The notes: generated by a model from the sequence alone, not told the origin. Shown: positions 36,799 through 46,346, counted from the stretch's first letter. The stretch is DNA of 64,000 bases from Streptomyces sp. P9-A2 (GCF_036634175.1 NZ_JAZIFX010000001.1:3348001-3412000), one strand, 5' to 3'. Program-made: numbers and translations.

Positions 36799-37449
36799 TC
36801 AATTACCGGGGCTGTGCGGGATTCCGGGGTGGCGCCGCTCGTCCTCCGGCCGCTCGCGCCGGGAGCGTTCCCGCTGCCAGCGGCCGAGCAGCCCCTCGGG
36901 CACTTCCTCCGCGGTGAGCGCGAAGACGAGATGGTCGCGCCAGGCTCCGTCGATGTGCAGATAACGCGGGCGCAGCCCCTCCGCGCGGAATCCGAGTTTC
37001 TCCACGACCCGCCGGCTGGGCCCGTTCTCGGGGCGAATGCACACCTCGACGCGGTGCAGCCCGACCGTACGGAAACAGTGGTCCACGGCCATCGCCACGG
37101 CGGCCGGCATCACTCCGCGGCCGGCCACCGCCTCGTCCACCCAGTAGCCGACGTGCCCCGAGCACATCGATCCCCAGGTGATCCCGGCGACCGTCAGCTG
37201 GCCGACCAGACGCCCTTGGTACTCGATGACGAACGGCAGCATGCGGCCCGCGTGCGCCTCGGCCCTCAGATGACGGACCATCTGGCGGTAGGTCGGCCGG
37301 TGCACGACCGGACCGGCGGGGGTGGGCGGCGGGATGGTCGCCTCCCAGGGCCGCAGCCAGTCACGGTTGCGGCGGTTGACCTCGCGCCAGGCCCGCTGGT
37401 CGCGCATCTTTATGGGCCGGAGGACGACGTCGCCGACCGCCAGCTCCAC
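36799..37449 (-). CDS. RimJ/RimL-type GNAT acetyltransferase
   Basis: A 216-residue acetyltransferase. LRPIKMRDQRAWREVNRRNRDWLRPWEATIP (about 10-40) is the RimJ-like opening, and WVDEAVAGRGVMPAAVAMAVDHCF holds the acetyl-CoA loop. HRVEVCIRPENGPSRRVVEKLGFRAEG closes the fold. It would acetylate protein N termini or another amine; no target is evident. It sits between sepX and mog in the conserved division/molybdopterin cluster. GTG 37449 is the start; a 180-bp AT-richer gap separates it from sepX. Confidence 0.82.
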   Translation of the reverse strand: MELAVGDVVLRPIKMRDQRAWREVNRRNRDWLRPWEATIPPPTPAGPVVHRPTYRQMVRHLRAEAHAGRMLPFVIEYQGRLVGQLTVAGITWGSMCSGHVGYWVDEAVAGRGVMPAAVAMAVDHCFRTVGLHRVEVCIRPENGPSRRVVEKLGFRAEGLRPRYLHIDGAWRDHLVFALTAEEVPEGLLGRWQRERSRRERPEDERRHPGIPHSPGN

Positions 37450-37466
37450 GGGCCATGCCGCGCCGT

Positions 37467-38012
37467 TCAGCTCGCACCCCCGCCGTCGGCCCCCGGGCCG
37501 GGGTGGTCACCGCCGCGCAACTGGTCGACGGCGTGCTTCAGCAGCGGCTCCAGGACGGCGAGACCGTCCTTCACCCCGCCCCTGGACCCCGGAAGGTTGA
37601 CGATCAGGGTCCCGCCGCCCGCGACCCCCGCGATGCCCCGGGAGAGGGCGGCCGTCGGCACCTTGTCCCGGCCGTACGCCCTGATGGCCTCCGCGATGCC
37701 GGGCACCTCGTGGCCGATCACCGCGCGGGTCGCCTCGGGGGTGCGGTCGGTGGGCGAGATGCCGGTGCCGCCGGTGGTCACGATGACGTCGTACCCGGCC
37801 TCCGTGCCCGCGCGCAGCGCGGCCTCCACCGGGTCGCCGTCCGGGACCACCTGAGGGCCGTCGACGGCGAAGCCGAAGCGCCGCAGGCCCTCGGCGATCA
37901 GCGGGCCGCCCGTGTCCTCGTACACGCCGGCGGCGGCCCGGTTGGAGGCGGTGACCACCAGGGCGCTGTACGGCGCGAGCGGCGCGCCGCCCGCGGATGC
38001 GTCGAGTGTCAT
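37467..38012 (-). CDS. mog: Molybdopterin adenylyltransferase (MogA/MoaB-like)
   Basis: A 181-residue protein of the MoCF family, which adenylylates molybdopterin before metal insertion. [22 protein letters not shown] opens the fold, [18 protein letters not shown] (about 77-94) is the diagnostic loop, and [16 protein letters not shown] (about 138-153) completes the site. ATG 38012 overlaps the moaC stop (ATGA). The C terminus is Gly-rich. Confidence 0.88.
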   Translation of the reverse strand: MTLDASAGGAPLAPYSALVVTASNRAAAGVYEDTGGPLIAEGLRRFGFAVDGPQVVPDGDPVEAALRAGTEAGYDVIVTTGGTGISPTDRTPEATRAVIGHEVPGIAEAIRAYGRDKVPTAALSRGIAGVAGGGTLIVNLPGSRGGVKDGLAVLEPLLKHAVDQLRGGDHPGPGADGGGAS

Positions 38013-38596
38013 GCCCTGCTCCAGTCGCCCGACTTGCCGCCCGTCTTCTCCTCCACCCGCACGTCCGTGATGACCGCCTTCTTGTCGACCGCCTTCACCA
38101 TGTCGATCACGGTGAGCGCGGCGACCGAGACCGCGGTGAGCGCCTCCATCTCGACGCCCGTACGGTCCGTCGTCCGCACGGTGGCCGTGATCTCCACGGC
38201 GTCGTCCGCGACCGACAGGTCCAGTTTCACACCGGACACCGCCAAGGGGTGGCACAGCGGGATCAGGTCGGGGGTGCGTTTGGCTCCCATGATGCCCGCG
38301 ATCCGCGCGGTGGCCAGGGCGTCCCCCTTGGGGACCCCTTCGCCGCGCAGCAGTTCGACCACGCGGGGTGAGACCAGGACGCGGCCGGTGGCGCGGGCGG
38401 TGCGCGCGGTCACGTCCTTGCCGGAGACGTCGACCATACGGGCGGCGCCCGCCTCGTCGAGATGCGTCAGGCGGCCCGGCGTACGGTCCTGGGTTCCGTC
38501 CCGGACTCCGTCCTGCGTACGGTCCTGGGTTCCGTCCTGCGTACGGTCGTCCTGCGCTGGAGGTCCGGGGGTGTCCCCCCGGGAAGGCACGGTCAT
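38009..38596 (-). CDS. moaC: Cyclic pyranopterin monophosphate synthase MoaC
   Basis: A 195-residue protein catalysing the second half of the conversion of GTP to cyclic pyranopterin monophosphate. Conserved [15 protein letters not shown] with the active-site His, [14 protein letters not shown] and the late MVKAVDK are present. The family normally begins near [16 protein letters not shown]; here about 38 extra residues precede it, made of [12 protein letters not shown] repeats. ATG 38596 is the only clear start, although its ribosome binding site is weak. It is coupled to mog by ATGA. Confidence 0.9.
   Translation of the reverse strand: MTVPSRGDTPGPPAQDDRTQDGTQDRTQDGVRDGTQDRTPGRLTHLDEAGAARMVDVSGKDVTARTARATGRVLVSPRVVELLRGEGVPKGDALATARIAGIMGAKRTPDLIPLCHPLAVSGVKLDLSVADDAVEITATVRTTDRTGVEMEALTAVSVAALTVIDMVKAVDKKAVITDVRVEEKTGGKSGDWSRA
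38480..38556 (-). repeat. Tandem repeat in the moaC 5' end (TQD/GTQDR tract)
   Basis: Copies of gtacggtcctgggttccgtc recur with a 36-bp period and partial copies between them, encoding [16 protein letters not shown] sequence ahead of the conserved MoaC fold. Confidence 0.8.
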
Positions 38597-38680
38597 GAGT
38601 GTGGCGCTCCCGGTCCGGGCCCGCCGCGGTGCGGCGCACGGGCCTGCTGTGCGCGACACGGTACCGCCAACCCGCGCGGG

Positions 38681-40003
38681 TCAGCCGAGCAGGATCACCT
38701 CGACGTCGGTGCCGGGGGCGACGGACTCGACGTCCTCGGGGACGACGATCAGCGCGTTCGCCTGCGCGAGGGCGGCCACCAGGTGGGATCCGGCACCGCC
38801 GACCGGGGTCACCTCGCCGTCGGCGTACCGGCCGCGCAGGAACTGGCGGCGGCCCTTCGGCGAGGTCAGTGCCCCGCCCGCGGTGAGGGTGACGCGCTTC
38901 CTCGGCCGGTGGACGTCCGTGAGGCCCATCAGGGTGCGGATGGCGGGGCGGGCGAACAGCTCGAAGGAGACGTACGAGGAGACCGGGTTGCCGGGGAGGG
39001 CCAGCAGCGGGGTGTGCTCGGGGCCGATGGAGCCGAAGCCCTGCGGCTTGCCGGGCTGCATGGCGAGCTTGCGGAAGTCGATGCCGCTGCCCGGTTCGTC
39101 CTCGTCGCCGACGGACGACAGCGCCTCCCTGACGACGTCGTACGCCCCGACGCTGACGCCGCCGGTGGTGACCACCAGGTCGGCGCGCACCAGCTGGTCC
39201 TCGATGGTGCCGCGCAGGGTGTCGGCGTCGTCGGCGACGGCGCCCACCCGGTAGGCGATGGCGCCGGCGTCGCGGGCGCAGGCGGTGAGGGAGAAGCTGT
39301 TGGAGTCGTAGATCTGACCGGCTCTCAGCTCCTCGTCGGGCTGGACGAGTTCGCTGCCGGTGGAGAGCACCACCACGCGCGGACGCGGATGCACCCGTAC
39401 GGAGCCGCGGCCGATCGCTGCCAGGAGGGAGATCTGGGGCGGACCGAGGACCGTACCGGCCTCCAGGGCGCGGTCGCCGGCCCGTACGTCGCTGCCCTTG
39501 GCCCGCACGTGCGCGCGGGCCCCGGCCGGGCGGTACACGAGCACCTGCCCGGTGGCGCCCTCGGGGGACAGGCCGCCGGCCCGCATCCCGGTGACCGGGC
39601 CCTCGCCGAGCCCACCGTCGGTCCACTCGACGGGGACGACGGTCTCGGCGCCGGGCGGGAGCGGGGCACCGGTCATGATGCGTACGGCCTGGCCGGGACC
39701 GACCCGGAGCAGGTCGGCCTGGCCGGCCGCGACGTCGCCGACGACCTCGAGGGCCGCCGGGTACTTCTCGCTCGCGCCCGCGACATCCGCGACCCGTACC
39801 GCGTACCCGTCCATGGAGCTGTTGTCGAACGGCGGCAGTGACACCGGCACCGTGACGTCCTCGACCAGGACGCAGCCCTGGGCGTCGAGGAGCTGCAGCT
39901 CGATGGGTTCCAGGGGGCGGACGGTGGCGAGGATGTCGTCCAGGTGCTCGTCCACCGACCAGAGGTGGTCCGGGCCTGCGGTGCGGGGCGCGGCGGTGCT
40001 CAA
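38681..40003 (-). CDS. glp: Gephyrin-like molybdotransferase Glp (MoeA family)
   Basis: A 440-residue MoeA-family protein. The order is the MoeA N-terminal and linker domains (PPFDNSSMDGYAVR at about 58-71, RIMTGAPLPPGAETVVPVE at about 107-125), then the molybdopterin-binding domain with LSTGSELV, YDSNSF and TTGGVSVGAYDVV, and a C-terminal barrel after LPGNPVSSYVSF. Enzymatically it would insert molybdate. In Corynebacterium the equivalent Glp binds FtsZ and the receptor GlpR, and the sepX gene here supports that dual role. TTG 40003 overlaps the galU stop (TTGA). Confidence 0.87.
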   Translation of the reverse strand: MSTAAPRTAGPDHLWSVDEHLDDILATVRPLEPIELQLLDAQGCVLVEDVTVPVSLPPFDNSSMDGYAVRVADVAGASEKYPAALEVVGDVAAGQADLLRVGPGQAVRIMTGAPLPPGAETVVPVEWTDGGLGEGPVTGMRAGGLSPEGATGQVLVYRPAGARAHVRAKGSDVRAGDRALEAGTVLGPPQISLLAAIGRGSVRVHPRPRVVVLSTGSELVQPDEELRAGQIYDSNSFSLTACARDAGAIAYRVGAVADDADTLRGTIEDQLVRADLVVTTGGVSVGAYDVVREALSSVGDEDEPGSGIDFRKLAMQPGKPQGFGSIGPEHTPLLALPGNPVSSYVSFELFARPAIRTLMGLTDVHRPRKRVTLTAGGALTSPKGRRQFLRGRYADGEVTPVGGAGSHLVAALAQANALIVVPEDVESVAPGTDVEVILLG

Positions 40004-40911
40004 GGCTGCTGCATCTCCTCGGTGACGTAACGGCGGAGCCAGGTCCGGAAGTCCGGGCCCAGGTCCTCACGTTCGCACGCGAGTCGGACAATGGCACGCA
40101 GGTAGTCGCCCCGGTCGCCGGTGTCATAGCGGCGGCCCTTGAAGACCACGCCGTGCACCGGGCCGCCGACCGTTTCGTCGGCCGCGAGCTGCTGGAGGGC
40201 GTCGGTGAGCTGGATCTCGCCGCCGCGGCCCGGCTCGGTCTTGCGCAGTACGTCGAAGACGTGCGGGTCGAGGACGTAGCGGCCGATGATGGCGTAGTTG
40301 GAGGGGGCGTCGGCGGGGTCGGGCTTCTCGACGAGGCCGCTCACCCGGACGACGTCGGAGTCCGCGGTGGTCTCGACGGCGGCGGACCCGTAGAGGTGGA
40401 TCTGCTCCGGGGCGACCTCCATGAGCGCGACGACGCTGCCGCCGTGCTGCTCCTGGACCTCGATCATGCGCCGGAGCAGGGGGTCGCGCGGGTCGATCAG
40501 GTCGTCACCGAGGAGGACGGCGAAGGGCTCGTCGCCGACGTGCGGGGCGGCGCACAGGACGGCGTGACCGAGGCCCTTGGGGTCGCCCTGGCGAACGTAG
40601 TGCATCGTCGCGAGGTCGCTGGATTCCTGGACCCGCGCGAGGCGGGCGGCGTCGCCCTTCTTGTCGAGGGCGGACTCCAGTTCGTAATTGCGGTCGAAAT
40701 GGTCCTCCAGGGGGCGTTTGTTGCGTCCCGTCACCATGAGGACGTCGTCGAGACCTGCGGCGGCGGCCTCTTCGACCACGTACTGGATCGCCGGCTTGTC
40801 GACGACCGGAAGCATCTCTTTGGGAGTGGCCTTGGTGGCCGGCAGGAACCGGGTACCGAGGCCTGCTGCGGGGATGACAGCCTTGGTGAGCCGAGGGTGC
40901 GACTGAATCAT
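40000..40911 (-). CDS. galU: UTP-glucose-1-phosphate uridylyltransferase
   Basis: A 303-residue nucleotidyltransferase making UDP-glucose for wall and capsule sugars. AAGLGTRFLPATKATPKEMLPVVDKPAIQ is the nucleotide-binding signature, with GDD at about 108-110 and GLVEKP and the late YDTGDRGDYL of GalU. ATG 40911 fits the family N terminus; ATG 40923, four codons upstream, is also possible. It leads the galU-glp-moaC-mog-rimJ-sepX series and shares its promoter region with the divergent folate gene. Confidence 0.9.
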   Translation of the reverse strand: MIQSHPRLTKAVIPAAGLGTRFLPATKATPKEMLPVVDKPAIQYVVEEAAAAGLDDVLMVTGRNKRPLEDHFDRNYELESALDKKGDAARLARVQESSDLATMHYVRQGDPKGLGHAVLCAAPHVGDEPFAVLLGDDLIDPRDPLLRRMIEVQEQHGGSVVALMEVAPEQIHLYGSAAVETTADSDVVRVSGLVEKPDPADAPSNYAIIGRYVLDPHVFDVLRKTEPGRGGEIQLTDALQQLAADETVGGPVHGVVFKGRRYDTGDRGDYLRAIVRLACEREDLGPDFRTWLRRYVTEEMQQP

Positions 40912-40964
40912 GCCCGCCACCATATCCGCTGCCTTCGCAGGGAATATGAGGCTCCGCATATTTA

Positions 40965-40980
40965 ATGCTCATATGAGCAT
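40965..40980. promoter_or_regulatory. 16-bp perfect palindrome between galU and folate gene
   Basis: ATGCTCATATGAGCAT reads identically on both strands and sits in an AT-rich 90-bp divergent promoter, 24 bp before the TTG at 41004 and 54 bp before galU. It is an operator candidate for both genes. Confidence 0.55.
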
Positions 40981-41003
40981 ATTGAGACGATACGGGGACA
41001 GGG

Positions 41004-41651
41004 TTGAGACGGAACGAACGCGCGGACGATCGTGACAAGCGGGCGTTGCGACGGGAAATCCTCCTGGCGAGGGGAAGGTTGACGGCGGATGACGTACGGG
41101 AGTCCGCGACCGCGTTGGCCGGCCGTGCGCTCGGGCTGCCCGAACTGTCGCACGCGCGCACGGTGGCGGCGTACGTCTCCGTGGGGAGTGAACCCGGCAC
41201 GCCCGCGCTCCTGGACGCACTGCACGCCCGGGGCGTACGCGTACTGCTGCCGGCCCTGCTCCCCGACAACGACCTGGACTGGGGCCAGTACGCGGGCGAG
41301 GAGTCCCTCGCGCGCGTGCGGCACGGCGGCGGGCGGATGACGCTGCTCGAGCCGTCCGGGGAACGCCTCGGGCCGGACGCCGTGACCGGGGCGGACGCGG
41401 TGCTGTTGCCGGGCCTGGCCGTGGACGCGCGTGGGATGCGGCTGGGGCGCGGCGGGGGCTCGTACGACCGGGTGCTGGCCCGGCTGGAACGCGCGGACGC
41501 GCACCCGGCGCTGGTGGTGCTGCTGTACGACACGGAGGTCGTGGAACGGGTTCCCGAGGAGCCCCACGACCGTCCGGTGCACGCGGCGGTGACACCGTCG
41601 GGGGTACGGCGGTTCGGCCGAGCAGACCCACGGGAAGCGGTCTCCACGTAA
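41004..41651 (+). CDS. 5-formyltetrahydrofolate cyclo-ligase
   Basis: A 215-residue enzyme converting 5-formyl-THF to 5,10-methenyl-THF with ATP. KRALRREILLAR at the N terminus binds phosphate, YVSVGSEPGT (about 53-62) contacts folate, and GMRLGRGGGSYDRVL (about 146-160) is the family signature. It starts at TTG 41004 after GGGGACAGGG. It is divergent from galU. Confidence 0.88.
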   Translation: MRRNERADDRDKRALRREILLARGRLTADDVRESATALAGRALGLPELSHARTVAAYVSVGSEPGTPALLDALHARGVRVLLPALLPDNDLDWGQYAGEESLARVRHGGGRMTLLEPSGERLGPDAVTGADAVLLPGLAVDARGMRLGRGGGSYDRVLARLERADAHPALVVLLYDTEVVERVPEEPHDRPVHAAVTPSGVRRFGRADPREAVST

Positions 41652-41660
41652 GAGCGGACC

Positions 41661-41704
41661 ACGTGAAAGCGGCCTCCACGCGTGCGTGGAGGCCGCTTTC
41701 ACGT
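41661..41704. terminator. Bidirectional 21-bp stem terminator
   Basis: A perfect 21+2+21 inverted repeat (arms begin ACGTGAAAGCGG and end CCGCTTTCACGT) lies between the convergent folate gene and the acylase gene. It is the strongest hairpin in the window. Confidence 0.92.
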
Positions 41705-41733
41705 ATCGAACGAGCGGTCGGCTCAGTTCCCGT

Positions 41734-44574
41734 TCACGGCTTGAGCAGCAGGGTGTCCTCGGTGCTCTTCTCGACCGCCTTCTCCGAGTGGGCCCACTCG
41801 AGCAGTTCGCCGTCGGCCCACTTGTCCGTCTGGTCGACGTAGTGGGCGTTGTAGGCGTGGCCGGAGGCGCCGGTGAGGTTGATCCACCGCGACTTGTCGA
41901 GGTCGCCCAGGTTGACCACCATGCGCATCGACGGCACCCACACCACGCCGTAGCCGCCGGCGGCGTTCCAGCCGGTGGCGTTGACCGTGGCCTCGCCGCC
42001 GCCGAGCTTCCAGGGGCCCCGGTTGAGGGCGTACTGCACGAAGCCGGGACCGGCGGTGCCCAGGGTCTGGTTCTTCAGGAACAGGCGGTGCAGCCGGCCC
42101 CAGCTCCAGGTGTCGATGTCCTTGCCGAGCTTGGCGGTGAGTTCCCACCGCGCGTCGACCATGGCGCGCCGGAACAGCTCGTCACGGTTCTCCGCGCCCT
42201 CGCGGGGGCCGGACTCGGGAGTCGTCCACCAGTCGCTGTCCTCGTCCTCCATCAGCGTGCGGACCACCTCGAACCAGCGGTCGCCGCCGTCGGGCTGGGC
42301 CTGGTCCGCCTCGCGCACACCGCACTCGCGGACCTTGACGCGCTCCTCGGCGGGGCCGGTCGGGTCGACCGGGTCGACCCACAGGCACTGGCCCTTGACC
42401 CGTACTTCCTTGGGCAGCTTGTGGCCGAAGGCGAGCTTGAGGGTGTTGCGCCAGACGGAGTTGAAGTAGGCGGCCGCCGCCGAGTCGGCGTCCTGGGTGT
42501 AGTCCCAGCCCTCCAGCAGCTTCTGCGCCTCGCGGACGGCCGGGTCCTTGACGTCGATCTTGAGCAGTTCGGGCACGAGCAGCTTGGCTATGGCGCTGCT
42601 GTTGTCGAGCTGCATCTGCCGCATGTCGTCGGTGGAGATCTTTCCACCGTCCTTGATCTTCGACTGGATCAGATCGTTGATCCGCTGGCTGCGGGCACCG
42701 TAGCCCCAGTCGGTGGTCAGGGTGTACGGGTACGCGTCGGGATCGACCACGGCCTGGTTGGCGGTGACGATGTAGCCGCGGTCGGGGTCGAACTCGTAGG
42801 GCAGTTCGTCCTGCTCGATCCAGCCGGTCCACTCGTACGCGGGGTTCCAGCCGGGTGCCGGGATGGAACCGTCGTGGCCCTCCGCGCGAAGGGGGATCCT
42901 GCCGGGCAGCGTGTAGCCGATGTGGCCCTCGGTGTCCGCGTAGACGAGGTTCTGCGAGGGCACCTCGAACAGGGCGGCCGCCTCGCGGAAGCCGTTCCAG
43001 TCCTTCGCGCGGTTGATCGCGAAGACGGAGTCCATGGTGCGTCCGGCGTCCAGCGCGGTCCAGCGCAGGGAGACGCCGTAGCCGTCGCCCCGGTCGGGTG
43101 CGGCGGATTCGACGGTGGCCTTCTTGCCGGTCCGCACCAGGTCCTTGGACCGGTCGGAGAGCAGCGGGCCGTTGTTGGTCTCCCGGACGACGATCTTCCG
43201 CGGTTCGCCGCCGGCGACCTTGATGGTCTCCTCGCGGGACGTGAACGGGACCACCTTGCCGCCGTACTGGTAGCCCTCGCCGGTGATCTTCTCCAGGTAG
43301 AGGTCGGTGACGTCGACCCCGGAGTTGGTCAGGCCCCAGGCGATGTCCGCGTTGTGGCCGATTATCACGCCGGGCAGGCCCGCGAAGGTGTAGCCGGAGA
43401 CGTCGTACTGGCACTTCTCGGAGACGCTGCGGCAGTGCAGGCCCATCTGGTACCAGACGGACGGCAGTGCGGGCGACAGGTGCGGATCGTTGGCCAGCAG
43501 CGGCTCACCGGTGATGGTGTGGTCGCCGGAGACGACCCAGGAGTTGGAGCCGATGCCGTCGCCGTTGACACCGACGGCGGTCGGCAGGTCCTGCAGAACC
43601 TGCTGGAGACCCGTCAGCTGGCCCTCCAGACCGCTCCCGGTGCCGGCGGTGCCGCCTGCGGTGCCGGCGGTTCCGTCCGCCGTGCCCGCTCCGGACGCGC
43701 CCTCCACGCCGGTGCCGGGGTCCACCGTGCCGGTGCCCGTACCCGTACCCGGGTCGGTGCCGGTACCCGTGCCGCTCTCCCCGCCGCCCGACTCGTAGGT
43801 CCTGGTGAGCTCGTTGTACTGGCCCTCCTGCACCACCGGCTTGTTCCGGCTGTACGGGTACGCCGGGTACAGGTCGGCGATCTGCTCCGGGCCCAGGCGG
43901 CTGGTCATCAGGGCGCGGTCGATCTCGTCCTGCATGTTGCCGCGCAGGTCCCAGGCCATCGCCTTCAGCCAGGCCAGGGAGTCCACCGGCGTCCACGCGC
44001 CGGGCTTGTAGTCGTTGGTGAAGCCCAGCGCCGCGTACTCCAGGGAGATGCCGGCGCCGTCCTTGCCCTCCAGATACGCGTTGACGCCCTTGGCGTAGGC
44101 GTCGAGGTACTTCTTCGTCGCGGGGGAGAGCTTCTTCTCGTACTCCTCCTTCGCGACCCGGTCCCAGCCCAGGGTGCGCAGGAACTCGTCGGTCTCGACC
44201 TGGCTCTTGCCGAACATCTCCGACAGACGCCCGGAGGTCATGTGCCGGCGGACGTCCATCTCGTAGAACCGGTCCTGCGCCTGGACGTAGCCCTGCGCCA
44301 TGAACAGGTCCTCGTCGGAGGAGGCGTAGATCTGCGGGATCCCGTAGCCGTCACGCTTGACGTCGACGGGGCCCGACAGGCCTTCGAGGCTGATCGAGCC
44401 CTTGGTCTGCGGGAAGGAGGCACGCACGGTGCTGACCGACCAGTACGCCCCGTAGACGACACCGCCGATCAGTGCCAGCACCAGGACGAACACGACCAGT
44501 CGGGCTTTGCGCCCCTTTTTCCTGCCGGACTTGCCGGGCTGCTGACCCGTGGAGGCGGTGGTATTGGGGGGCAT
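41734..44574 (-). CDS. Penicillin acylase family Ntn-hydrolase
   Basis: A 946-residue, membrane-anchored precursor. One N-terminal helix (about 26-47) precedes an alpha chain (about 60-255), a Gly-Thr-rich spacer (GTGTGTDPGTGTG region) and the beta chain, which starts at Ser343 in G-SNSW, the self-cleaving N-terminal nucleophile. The beta chain keeps LLANDPHL, GHNADIAWGLTNSGVDV and later NLVYADTEGHIGYTLPGR, all diagnostic. It would cleave amides such as acyl-homoserine lactones, lipopeptides or beta-lactams outside the cell; the substrate is undetermined. ATG 44574 follows AAGGA. Confidence 0.87.
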   Translation of the reverse strand: MPPNTTASTGQQPGKSGRKKGRKARLVVFVLVLALIGGVVYGAYWSVSTVRASFPQTKGSISLEGLSGPVDVKRDGYGIPQIYASSDEDLFMAQGYVQAQDRFYEMDVRRHMTSGRLSEMFGKSQVETDEFLRTLGWDRVAKEEYEKKLSPATKKYLDAYAKGVNAYLEGKDGAGISLEYAALGFTNDYKPGAWTPVDSLAWLKAMAWDLRGNMQDEIDRALMTSRLGPEQIADLYPAYPYSRNKPVVQEGQYNELTRTYESGGGESGTGTGTDPGTGTGTGTVDPGTGVEGASGAGTADGTAGTAGGTAGTGSGLEGQLTGLQQVLQDLPTAVGVNGDGIGSNSWVVSGDHTITGEPLLANDPHLSPALPSVWYQMGLHCRSVSEKCQYDVSGYTFAGLPGVIIGHNADIAWGLTNSGVDVTDLYLEKITGEGYQYGGKVVPFTSREETIKVAGGEPRKIVVRETNNGPLLSDRSKDLVRTGKKATVESAAPDRGDGYGVSLRWTALDAGRTMDSVFAINRAKDWNGFREAAALFEVPSQNLVYADTEGHIGYTLPGRIPLRAEGHDGSIPAPGWNPAYEWTGWIEQDELPYEFDPDRGYIVTANQAVVDPDAYPYTLTTDWGYGARSQRINDLIQSKIKDGGKISTDDMRQMQLDNSSAIAKLLVPELLKIDVKDPAVREAQKLLEGWDYTQDADSAAAAYFNSVWRNTLKLAFGHKLPKEVRVKGQCLWVDPVDPTGPAEERVKVRECGVREADQAQPDGGDRWFEVVRTLMEDEDSDWWTTPESGPREGAENRDELFRRAMVDARWELTAKLGKDIDTWSWGRLHRLFLKNQTLGTAGPGFVQYALNRGPWKLGGGEATVNATGWNAAGGYGVVWVPSMRMVVNLGDLDKSRWINLTGASGHAYNAHYVDQTDKWADGELLEWAHSEKAVEKSTEDTLLLKP

Positions 44575-44819
44575 CGCTGTCCTTGCTGTCCTTACGCGAG
44601 CGGCAGGGCGGGCTGTGCTTTTAACTGAGCGCTGGGGCAACGATAGGCGCAGGGCCCTCCGCCACTTGACGCGGAGTCGGGTACCAGCGCGGACTGACGT
44701 TCGATGATGCCAGGGGTACGCGTCAAGAAAACGTCAAGAGTTAGGTAAGGTAACGAAGCAGTTGCCGTGAACGCGCCGGTCACCCGGGCCCCGGAGGGGA
44801 GCTCGGGCGCACCGCGCGG

Positions 44820-46346
44820 GTGCCAGTGAAGGGAACGTCCACGACTGTCCACCACCTCAACCAGCTCCTGCTCGTCTGCTCGCTGGTCCTGCTCGTCGCC
44901 GTCGCGGCGGTCCGGATCTCCTCGCGCAGCGGGCTCCCCAGCCTGCTCGTCTATCTGGGCATCGGCGTCGCCATGGGCCAGGACGGCCTCGGTGACATCC
45001 AGTTCGACAACGCCGAGCTGACGCAGGTCATCGGATACGCGGCCCTGGTCGTGATTCTGGCCGAGGGCGGCCTGGGCACCAAGTGGACGGAGATCAGACC
45101 CGCCCTGCCCGCCTCCGCCGCCCTCGCCACCGTCGGTGTCGCGGCGAGCGTCGGCGTCACCGCGACGGCCGCGCACTTCCTGATCGGGCTGGAGTGGCAA
45201 CAGGCGCTCATCATCGGCGCGGTGGTGTCCTCGACCGACGCGGCGGCCGTCTTCTCCGTACTGCGGCGCATTCCGCTCCCCTCGCGGGTGACGGGCACAT
45301 TGGAGGCCGAGTCCGGCTTCAACGACGCTCCCGTGGTCATCCTGGTGCTCGCCTTCTCCACGGCCGGCCCGATCGAGCACTGGTACGTCCTGCTCGGCGA
45401 GATCGCCCTGGAACTGGCCATCGGCGCCGTCATCGGACTCGCGGTGGGCTGGCTGGGTTCCCTGGGGCTCAGGCACGTGGCACTGTCTGCCTCCGGCCTC
45501 TACCCGATCGCCGTCATGGCCATCGCCGTCACCGCGTACGCCGCGGGCGCCATGGCCCACGGCAGCGGCTTCCTCGCCGTCTATCTCGCCTCGATGGTGC
45601 TGGGCAACGCCAAGCTGCCGCACTGGCCCGCCACGCGCGGATTCGCCGAAGGGCTCGGCTGGCTCGCGCAGATCGGCATGTTCGTCCTGCTCGGCCTGCT
45701 GGTCTCCCCGCACGAACTGGGCGACGACATCATGCCCGCACTGATCATCGGGCTGGTGCTGACCGTGGTGGCCCGCCCGCTGAGCGTCTTCCTGAGTCTG
45801 GCGCCGTTCCGGGTGCCCTGGCAGGAGCAGGCGCTGATGTCGTGGGCGGGACTGCGCGGCGCCGTGCCCATCATCCTGGCGACGATTCCGATGGTGGAGG
45901 GCGTCACCGGCAGCCGGTCGATCTTCAACGTCGTCTTCATCCTGGTCGTCGTCTACACCCTCGTCCAAGGGCCGACGCTGCCGTGGCTGGCCCGCAAGCT
46001 GCGCCTCGGCGAGGACGCGGAGGCCGCCGACCTGGGCATCGAGTCGGCGCCCCTGGAACGGCTGCGCGGACACCTGCTGTCGGTCGGCATCCCGGAGGGG
46101 TCGCGGATGCACGGTGTGGAGGTCGGCGAACTGCGGCTGCCGAAGGGGGCGGCCGTCACGCTCGTCGTGCGCGGGGGCACCTCGTTCGTTCCGGGGCCGA
46201 CGACAATGCTGCGTCGCGGGGACGAACTCCTCGTCGTCGCCACCGACCCGGTCCGGGACGCCGCCGAAAGCCGCCTCCGCGCGGTGGGCCGCGGCGGCAA
46301 ACTGGCCGGCTGGCTGGGGACGGACGAGGCACGGCCCGGGGGGTGA
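44820..46346 (+). CDS. Potassium/proton antiporter (CPA1 NhaP2/CvrA-like)
   Basis: A 508-residue protein with 12-13 helices (about 12-400) and a C-terminal TrkA_C domain (about 415-490). GLPSLLVYLGIGVAMGQDGLG and VVSSTDAAAVFSVLRR, with the ion-binding Asp, identify CPA1 antiporters of the NhaP2 type; ESGFNDAPV is the second conserved site. It would exchange K+ or Na+ for H+ and help control turgor or pH. GTG 44820 is distant from the GGAGGGG at 44793; GTG 44826 is an alternative. Confidence 0.85.
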   Translation: MPVKGTSTTVHHLNQLLLVCSLVLLVAVAAVRISSRSGLPSLLVYLGIGVAMGQDGLGDIQFDNAELTQVIGYAALVVILAEGGLGTKWTEIRPALPASAALATVGVAASVGVTATAAHFLIGLEWQQALIIGAVVSSTDAAAVFSVLRRIPLPSRVTGTLEAESGFNDAPVVILVLAFSTAGPIEHWYVLLGEIALELAIGAVIGLAVGWLGSLGLRHVALSASGLYPIAVMAIAVTAYAAGAMAHGSGFLAVYLASMVLGNAKLPHWPATRGFAEGLGWLAQIGMFVLLGLLVSPHELGDDIMPALIIGLVLTVVARPLSVFLSLAPFRVPWQEQALMSWAGLRGAVPIILATIPMVEGVTGSRSIFNVVFILVVVYTLVQGPTLPWLARKLRLGEDAEAADLGIESAPLERLRGHLLSVGIPEGSRMHGVEVGELRLPKGAAVTLVVRGGTSFVPGPTTMLRRGDELLVVATDPVRDAAESRLRAVGRGGKLAGWLGTDEARPGG

